DNA from: an uncultured Eubacteriales bacterium | Lineage (GTDB): Bacteria > Bacillota > Clostridia > Oscillospirales > Oscillospiraceae | Length of the DNA: 6,960 nt | Assembly: GCA_900550585.1 (NCBI GenBank) | Contig: URST01000094.1 | Location: 1 to 6,960, forward strand | Reading direction: 5' to 3' | Shown: piece after piece, positions 1 to 4,558 of the stretch | Layout: the number at the start of each line of letters is the position of its first letter | Numbering within the stretch: the first letter of the stretch is position 1 | Made by a program: the position numbers and the translations under genes | Notes under the pieces: generated by a model | The model's database searches: none | What the model was told of the DNA's origin: nothing | What the model saw: only the letters and a program-made list of their open reading frames with translations

Positions 1-1509
1 GGCGACAAGGTGACCATCGCCATGCCCAACTGCCCCCAGGCCATCTATATGTTCTACGCCGTCAACCTGGTGGGCGGCATCGCCAACATGATCCACCCCC
101 TGTCGGCGGAAAAGGAGATCGAGTTCTATCTCAACGCTTCTGAGTCCACCACGGCCATCACGCTGGATCAGTTCTACAACAAGTTTGAGCACATCCGCCA
201 GAACACCGGCATCATCAACATCATCATCGCCTCCGTGAAGGACGAGCTGAGCCGTACCATCCGCGCCGGCTATATGCTCACCGAGGGCCGCAAGATCCAG
301 AAGATCCCCGAGGACGCCCCGGTCATCCGCTGGAAGGAGTTCATGGACATGTCCCGGTACTGCTTCTACAAGAACTACCGGGTGGAGCGGGGCTTCAACG
401 ATCCCGCCGTCATCCTGTACTCCGGCGGCACCACCGGCACCACCAAGGGCATCGTGCTGACCAACGGCAACTTTAACGCGCTGGGACGGCAGATCATTGC
501 CACCAATCCCATGTTCCGGCCCGGCGACAAGATGCTGGCGGCCATGCCCCTGTTCCACGGCTTCGGTCTGGGCGTGTGCGTCCACTCCATGCTGTCCCAG
601 GGCGGACGCTGCATCCTGATCCCCCGCTTTACCGCCAAGAGCTACGCCAAGCAGATCGTGAAGTACAAGTGCAACTTCATCGCCGGCGTCCCCACGCTGT
701 ACGAGGCGCTGCTGCGTCTGCCCAGCATGGACAACGCCGATCTCAGCAGCCTGAAGGGTGTGTTCTCCGGCGGCGACAGCCTTTCCATCGAACTGAAGAA
801 GAAATTCGACAAGTTCCTGTACGACCACAAGGCCGTCATTCAGGTGCGGGAGGGCTACGGCACCACCGAGACGGTGACGGCCTGCTGCCTGACGCCCACC
901 AATATTTATAAGGAGGGCTCCATCGGTCTGCCGTTCCCCGACACCTACATCAAGATCGTCAAGCCCGACACCGACGAGGAGGTCCCCTACGGCGAGGAGG
1001 GCGAGATCCTGCTGGCCGGCCCCACCGTCATGAAGGAGTACATGAACAATCCCGAGGAGACGGCCAAGACCCTGCGTAAGCACGACGACGGCCTGACCTG
1101 GGTCTATACCGGCGATCTGGGCAGCATGGACGAGCAGGGCTTTATCTACTTCAAGGGCCGTGCCAAGCGCATGATCATCTCCTCCGGCTACAACGTGTAT
1201 CCCGGCCAGCTGGAGAACATTCTGGATGCCCACGAGAAGGTGCAGATGAGCTGCATCATCGGCGTGCCCGATGCCTATAAGATGCAGAAGGTCAAGGCCT
1301 TCGTGATGCTCAAGCCCGGCGTCCCCGCCGACGACAACACCAAGCAGGAGCTGCTGGCCTACTGCCGCAAGCATATCGCCAAGTACGCCATGCCCTACGA
1401 CATCGAGTTCCGGGACGAGCTGCCCAAGACGCTGGTGGGCAAGGTGGCCTACCGCGTGCTGGAGGACGAGGAGAAGGCGAAGCTGGCCGCCCAGCAGACC
1501 GAGGCGTAA
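1..1509 (+). CDS. AMP-forming acyl-CoA synthetase (ANL superfamily), 5'-truncated by the window
   Basis: The enzyme activates a carboxylic acid, probably a fatty or aryl acid, to an acyl-adenylate with ATP and then to the acyl-CoA. The frame is open from base 1 and gives 502 residues. The first visible residues (GDKVTIAMPN) match the conserved region about 60-75 residues into family members, so the true start lies upstream; the GTG at 10 is just an internal Val codon. Motifs in window numbering are the ATP-binding P-loop SGGTTGTTKG (141-150), PLFHGFGLG (183-191), SGGDSLS (256-262), the A5 motif YGTTE (286-290), the A7 motif YTGD (369-372), the hinge GRAKRMIISSGYN (386-398) and the A10 motif PKTLVGK with catalytic Lys481. 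All core motifs are intact, so it should be active. Chain-length preference cannot be read from sequence. There is no peptidyl-carrier domain, which argues against a peptide synthetase module. The gene is followed after 35 bases by a PAS/HTH regulator, probably in the same transcript. Confidence 0.93.
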   Translation, partial: GDKVTIAMPNCPQAIYMFYAVNLVGGIANMIHPLSAEKEIEFYLNASESTTAITLDQFYNKFEHIRQNTGIINIIIASVKDELSRTIRAGYMLTEGRKIQKIPEDAPVIRWKEFMDMSRYCFYKNYRVERGFNDPAVILYSGGTTGTTKGIVLTNGNFNALGRQIIATNPMFRPGDKMLAAMPLFHGFGLGVCVHSMLSQGGRCILIPRFTAKSYAKQIVKYKCNFIAGVPTLYEALLRLPSMDNADLSSLKGVFSGGDSLSIELKKKFDKFLYDHKAVIQVREGYGTTETVTACCLTPTNIYKEGSIGLPFPDTYIKIVKPDTDEEVPYGEEGEILLAGPTVMKEYMNNPEETAKTLRKHDDGLTWVYTGDLGSMDEQGFIYFKGRAKRMIISSGYNVYPGQLENILDAHEKVQMSCIIGVPDAYKMQKVKAFVMLKPGVPADDNTKQELLAYCRKHIAKYAMPYDIEFRDELPKTLVGKVAYRVLEDEEKAKLAAQQTEA

Positions 1510-1529
1510 CGCCCCGCACTATCAGGAAA

Positions 1530-1536
1530 AAGGAGG
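1530..1536 (+). promoter_or_regulatory. Strong ribosome binding site of the YheO-type regulator
   Basis: AAGGAGG, fully complementary to the 16S anti-Shine-Dalgarno core, lies 8 bases before the ATG at 1545. It fixes that ATG as the start. It is the strongest ribosome binding site in the window, and it sits in the 35-base gap after the ligase stop codon. No promoter-like hexamer pair is apparent in that gap, which supports co-transcription with the ligase. Confidence 0.85.
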
Positions 1537-1544
1537 CTGACCCC

Positions 1545-2234
1545 ATGGAAAAGGAACTGAAGCGGCACTATATGCTCATCGTGGACTTTCTGGGCCACAT
1601 TCTGGGACCGGATTACGAGATCGCCCTGCACGAGCTGAACGATGACTCCAACGAGATCATTGCCATCGCCAACGGCGAGCTGACCGGCCGCCATCTGGGG
1701 TCGCCGCTGAGCAACAAGATGCTGGAGTATGTGGCCGGGAACCTGTACGAGACGCAGAACTATGTGCTGAATTTCGAGTCGGTGTCCGCCACCGGCAAGA
1801 CCATGTGCTCCAACTCCATGTTCATCAAGGGCCGCTCCGGCGAGCTGGCGGGCCTGCTGTGCATCAACTTTGACGCCAGCCGGTACGAGGAGCTGTCCCG
1901 CCGGGTCATGGAGCTGTGCGGCGGCGGCGCCAAGCGCGGCGTGCCCAGCGGCACCCGGCTCATCGCCGACAGCAACGACCCGGTGGAGACGCCGGTGCGC
2001 AGCGGCTATCCCACGTCCATCGCCGGCGCCACGGCCAGCATCGTCTCGCAGGTGGTGGCGGATTACCCGGTGGAGGTGGACCGCCTGACCCAGGACGAGA
2101 AGATGGAGATCATGGACATCCTGAACCGCAAGGGCGTGTTCCTGCTGAAGGGTTCCGTCAGCCATGTGGCCCAGGCGCTCCACAGCTCCGAGGCCAGCAT
2201 CTACCGGTATCTGGGCAAGCTGAACAACAAGTAA
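1545..2234 (+). CDS. YheO-family transcriptional regulator (PAS_6 sensor plus C-terminal HTH_22)
   Basis: This is a 229-residue cytoplasmic DNA-binding regulator, close to the usual length of the family (about 210-240). Residues 5-115 match the YheO-like PAS domain: IALHEL (26-31), the NGELTGRHLGSPLS stretch (43-56), TGKTMCSNSMF (83-93) and the hallmark GLLCINFD (103-110). Residues 125-170 are a Gly/Ala/Ser/Thr-rich linker. Residues 181-226 form the family's helix-turn-helix, with GVFLLKGSVSHVAQAL (197-212) followed by the recognition-helix signature SSEASIYRYL (214-223). From family knowledge, a characterised member, DauR of Pseudomonas, controls D-arginine catabolism; ligands of most others are unknown. 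Being 35 bases behind a CoA ligase, it may respond to that enzyme's substrate or product, but this is inference. It could be autoregulatory. The start is set by the AAGGAGG box 8 bases upstream. Family assignment is secure; the target and ligand are not. Confidence 0.92.
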   Translation: MEKELKRHYMLIVDFLGHILGPDYEIALHELNDDSNEIIAIANGELTGRHLGSPLSNKMLEYVAGNLYETQNYVLNFESVSATGKTMCSNSMFIKGRSGELAGLLCINFDASRYEELSRRVMELCGGGAKRGVPSGTRLIADSNDPVETPVRSGYPTSIAGATASIVSQVVADYPVEVDRLTQDEKMEIMDILNRKGVFLLKGSVSHVAQALHSSEASIYRYLGKLNNK

Positions 2235-2237
2235 GTA

Positions 2238-2284
2238 CATAAAAAGGAGACCCGACGGCGGTGCCGTCGGGTCTCCTTTTTATG
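2238..2284. terminator. Bidirectional intrinsic terminator between convergent genes
   Basis: A perfect 22-bp inverted repeat (2238-2259 paired with 2263-2284) encloses a 3-base GGT loop. The 14-bp GC-rich core GGAGACCCGACGGC is flanked by AAAAA on the left and TTTTT on the right, so an RNA from either strand forms a GC stem followed by a U tract. It begins 4 bases after the regulator stop codon and ends 4 bases before the stop codon of the AEC permease gene on the minus strand. It is placed to end both converging transcripts. Confidence 0.93.
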
Positions 2285-2288
2285 CGGT

Positions 2289-3215
2289 TCAGGCCAGATA
2301 GTTGGCAAGGCTCACCAGCAGCGGCATGGTCAGGGCGGAGAACGCCGTCTGCACCGACACCAGCGAGGAGGCCAGCGCCGTGTCCAGGCCGAACTTGGCG
2401 GAGAACATGCTCATCAGGGCGGCTGGCGGCGCGCTGGCGGCGATAACGGTGATGACCGTCAGGCGGCTGTCCAGTCCCAGCGCCAGGCAGATGCCCAGCG
2501 ACAGCAGGGGCAGCGCCACCAGCCGCAGCAGCAGAGACACCCACGAGCCGATGCCCTGCAGGGCGGCCCGGAAGTCCGCGTGGCTCAGCTGGTAGCCCAC
2601 CACCACCATGGGCAGCGGCGTGTTCAGGTCGGCCAGGTAGGTGATGGGGATCATCAGCGTCTCCGGCAGGGTGATCTGCAGCAGGAACAGGGCCATGGCC
2701 AGTATGGTGCTGATGACGCCGGGGTTCAGCAGCAGCGGCCGCAGCTTCAGCTGGGAGCGGTCGCCGGTCATGGCGTAGATGCCGTAGGTCCAGCTGAGGA
2801 ACGTGAACACCACCACATAGGCGGAGCCGTAGAACACGCCGATGGTGCCGAACAGCGCCGTCATCAGGGGATAGCCCATGAAGCCGCAGTTGGAGAACAC
2901 GGCGCCGAACAGCAGCAGGCCCCGGCGGTGTGTGTCCTTCTCACGGATGAGCAGCCGGGACAGCACGATGAACGCGGCGTGGAGCAGCAGCGCCACACCC
3001 AGCATGACGGCAAATTCACGGAGCAGCTCGTGCTCCAGCGGGCGCTGGAACGCCACCAGCATCATGCAGGGCGACACCGCATACATTACCAGATTGCTCA
3101 TGCACAGGGAGCCGCGGTCGTCGATGAGCCTGACCTTGCCCAGCGCGTAGCCCACGGCCATCAGCAGGTACAGGGTGATGATCTGACGGCCCACCGTCAG
3201 AAAGGATCCGATCAT
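2289..3215 (-). CDS. AEC-family permease (auxin efflux carrier type, Mem_trans)
   Basis: This is a 308-residue integral membrane protein, of typical length for bacterial AEC proteins, with about ten hydrophobic helices. The first is at roughly residues 11-28, and another pair spans about 225-263. Family marks are the NLVMYAVSPCMM segment (41-52), FSNCGFMGYPL (107-117, the F-x-N-x-GF-x-G-x-P motif), LNPGVIST (163-170), LNTPLPMVVVGYQL (197-210) and the helix-breaking ASAPPAALM (260-268). Known family members export or import organic acids and related carboxylates; the substrate here cannot be read. The ATG at 3215 shares an ATGA overlap with the stop codon of the MFS gene upstream, and a GGAAGG box (3225-3230) sits 9 bases before it inside that gene, so translation is probably coupled. 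A longer upstream open frame exists, but it overlaps the MFS gene out of frame and is not part of this protein. Confidence 0.9.
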   Translation of the reverse strand: MIGSFLTVGRQIITLYLLMAVGYALGKVRLIDDRGSLCMSNLVMYAVSPCMMLVAFQRPLEHELLREFAVMLGVALLLHAAFIVLSRLLIREKDTHRRGLLLFGAVFSNCGFMGYPLMTALFGTIGVFYGSAYVVVFTFLSWTYGIYAMTGDRSQLKLRPLLLNPGVISTILAMALFLLQITLPETLMIPITYLADLNTPLPMVVVGYQLSHADFRAALQGIGSWVSLLLRLVALPLLSLGICLALGLDSRLTVITVIAASAPPAALMSMFSAKFGLDTALASSLVSVQTAFSALTMPLLVSLANYLA

Positions 3216-4411
3216 AGGGGAGCACCTTCCTTTTCCAGACGTTTTGAGGTGGCCAGAGCCACCAGCAGCGTGCCCGCCGCCGCGCCCAGCGCGGTAAAGA
3301 CCAGCAGAGCGTTGATGCCGGCGCTGTCCACCAGCCGTCCGCCCACGGCGGTCATGACGGCGGGGCCGAGGCCGTTGGCGCAGATGTGGATGAGACCCTG
3401 TCCCTTGACCTGGTTGGCGGCATCCAGCTTTTCCGCCGCGTAGTACACGGTGCAGGGCAGGAACAGGCCGAACTCGAAGAATTGCAGAATGGCCGCGGCG
3501 TACAGCAGCACCGGCGACGCGGCCAGCAGGAACAGTATCTGCCGCACGGCGAACATGGCCGCCGACAGGCAGAACAGCGCCCGCAGGGAGAGCCGCCGCC
3601 GCATACGGGGGAACAGCGACATGGCAGGCAGCTCCATGGCGGCGGACAGCGCCAGAATAATGCCCATCAGGCTCTCGCCGGCGCCGGCCTTGGCGGCGAT
3701 ATGCACCATATAGGTATTGGATACATTGTGCCCGCCCTGCAGCAGGGCGCAGCCCAGCACCAGCAGCAAAAAAGAGGGATAGCGCTTCAGCAGCCGGGAC
3801 AGGCTCACCGGCGCGGGGCGCGGGCCGCCGCCGACGGACACCGGCGGCAGGGGATAGCGGAACGTCCACACAGCGGCGATCTGTGCCGCCAGCGCCGCCA
3901 GCAGCACCGGTACGATCACCGTGGGCGGGCGGCGCTCCACCACGAAGCCCAGGATCAGGGCCACCACGGCGTAGGTCACGGAGCCGGTGCCCCGGCCCAG
4001 TCCGTAGTTCACCGGCACGCCCCGGACGTGGAACGCCATGACCATGCTGTTGAAAAACGGCGACGTGGTGATAAGGCACACGCAGATCACGGCATAGCAG
4101 CTCAGCAGCGCGGCCCTGCTGCCCATGCCCAGCCACATGGCGATGCCGGCCAGCAGCGTCACCAGCGACAGGCCCAGCACCAGACGGCGGGGCGTGAAGC
4201 GGCTGTCCGCGTCGGACAGGGAGGCCAGTGCCAGCTGCAGAAAGCAGGGAATCAGCAGCGATGCCGATGTCACGGCGCCCAGGGCGCTGTTGCTCAGTCC
4301 GCGGCTCAGCAGCAGCACCGGGCCGAAGCCCACAATGGCGGAAAAGCCGATGAAAAAGGCGCCCTGCATGGCGGCGTGGTGGATATTCACTTTGCGGGCC
4401 AGCTGCTCCAC
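3212..4411 (-). CDS. Major facilitator superfamily transporter, LacY/MFS_1_like type
   Basis: This is a 399-residue membrane transporter with about 12 predicted helices in two six-helix halves, separated by a hydrophilic, basic and Pro-rich loop near residues 184-211. The N-terminal pattern (GAFFIGFSAIVGFGPVLLL, then SRGLSNSALGAV and a SLSDADSRFTPRR loop at 65-76) and the YGLGRGTGSVTYAVV segment (136-150) resemble the oligosaccharide/nucleoside:H+ symporter branch, in which an R-x-x-GS motif begins helix 5. The substrate is unknown. The GTG start at 4411 is chosen because GAGAGGAG lies 9 bases upstream and the only in-frame codons between it and the upstream stop are non-start codons. It is the first gene of a two-gene operon with the AEC permease, overlapping it by 4 bases, and it is divergent from polA. 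All 12 helices appear present with no break. Subfamily assignment is less sure than superfamily assignment. Confidence 0.85.
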   Translation of the reverse strand: MEQLARKVNIHHAAMQGAFFIGFSAIVGFGPVLLLSRGLSNSALGAVTSASLLIPCFLQLALASLSDADSRFTPRRLVLGLSLVTLLAGIAMWLGMGSRAALLSCYAVICVCLITTSPFFNSMVMAFHVRGVPVNYGLGRGTGSVTYAVVALILGFVVERRPPTVIVPVLLAALAAQIAAVWTFRYPLPPVSVGGGPRPAPVSLSRLLKRYPSFLLLVLGCALLQGGHNVSNTYMVHIAAKAGAGESLMGIILALSAAMELPAMSLFPRMRRRLSLRALFCLSAAMFAVRQILFLLAASPVLLYAAAILQFFEFGLFLPCTVYYAAEKLDAANQVKGQGLIHICANGLGPAVMTAVGGRLVDSAGINALLVFTALGAAAGTLLVALATSKRLEKEGAPL

Positions 4412-4420
4412 GCCGTCACG

Positions 4421-4428
4421 CTCCTCTC
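4421..4428 (-). promoter_or_regulatory. Ribosome binding site fixing the GTG start of the MFS gene
   Basis: On the minus strand, GAGAGGAG (AGGAG core at 4425-4421) precedes the GTG at 4411 by 9 bases. A second GTG at 4419-4417 is out of frame, and no in-frame ATG lies between the upstream stop codon and 4411, so this site decides the non-ATG start. Confidence 0.7.
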
Positions 4429-4447
4429 TGGCGGAAAGTACCAGACA

Positions 4448-4475
4448 AGTCTATCACAAATCAAAAACCTGTCAA
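4448..4475 (-). promoter_or_regulatory. Predicted sigma-A promoter of the MFS-AEC transporter operon
   Basis: On the minus strand, a consensus -35 box TTGACA (4475-4470) is separated by 16 bases from TAGACT (4453-4448, four of six consensus bases). The -10 box is immediately preceded by TGA, an extended -10 element of the TGn type. Transcription would begin near 4441 and give a leader of about 30 bases to the GTG start. The -10 overlaps a short palindrome, AGACAAGTCT (4443-4452), which could be an operator. Confidence 0.7.
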
Positions 4476-4484
4476 GAGAAACGG

Positions 4485-4513
4485 TTGTTTTGTGGAGGAA
4501 ATCGGCGTATAAT
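4485..4513 (+). promoter_or_regulatory. Predicted sigma-A promoter of polA
   Basis: A perfect -10 hexamer TATAAT (4508-4513) lies 17 bases after TTGTTT (4485-4490), a weak -35 that keeps only the TTG. The predicted start near 4520 leaves a leader of about 39 bases. The -35 boxes of this promoter and of the divergent transporter promoter are only 9 bases apart (4476-4484). Confidence 0.7.
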
Positions 4514-4517
4514 ACCA

Positions 4518-4545
4518 TTACTTATGGAATGTTACTTAGGAAATG
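4518..4545 (+). repeat. Tandem 14-base direct repeat in the polA leader
   Basis: TTACTTATGGAATG (4518-4531) is followed without a gap by TTACTTAGGAAATG (4532-4545), with 12 of 14 positions identical. The repeat covers most of the predicted polA 5' untranslated region, from about the transcription start to just before the ribosome binding site. It is too short to exclude chance, but the precise tandem placement is notable. Confidence 0.5.
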
Positions 4546-4546
4546 T

Positions 4547-4552
4547 GGGAGG
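4547..4552 (+). promoter_or_regulatory. Ribosome binding site of polA
   Basis: GGGAGG lies 6 bases before the polA ATG at 4559. Its GGGA can pair with TCCC at 4554-4557 across a GGC loop. This 4-bp hairpin would partly mask the site; it is too weak to call a regulatory structure on its own. Confidence 0.7.
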
Positions 4553-4558
4553 CTCCCT

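Noticed and set aside
10..12. GTG at 10 as the true start of the acyl-CoA synthetase
   Set aside because: The upstream in-frame residues G-D-K belong to the conserved GDKV motif of the family, there is no ribosome binding site, and the N-terminal part of the adenylation domain would be missing.
1449..2240. A 263-codon frame antisense to the YheO-type regulator
   Set aside because: It is codon-aligned with the regulator and is explained by the lack of TTA, CTA and TCA codons there. It runs through the terminator and has no plausible domain.
2580..3443. A 287-codon plus-strand frame opposite the transporter genes
   Set aside because: It is codon-aligned with the AEC gene and its translation is His/Gln/Ala-rich, as expected of the reverse complement of membrane-protein codons. 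There is no ribosome binding site or family match.
2289..4136. A 615-codon minus-strand frame that seems to fuse a new N-terminal domain to the AEC permease
   Set aside because: The first 307 codons overlap the MFS gene out of frame and give a Gly/Arg/Ala-rich sequence with no family features. The AEC protein starts cleanly at the ATG at 3215, which has its own ribosome binding site.
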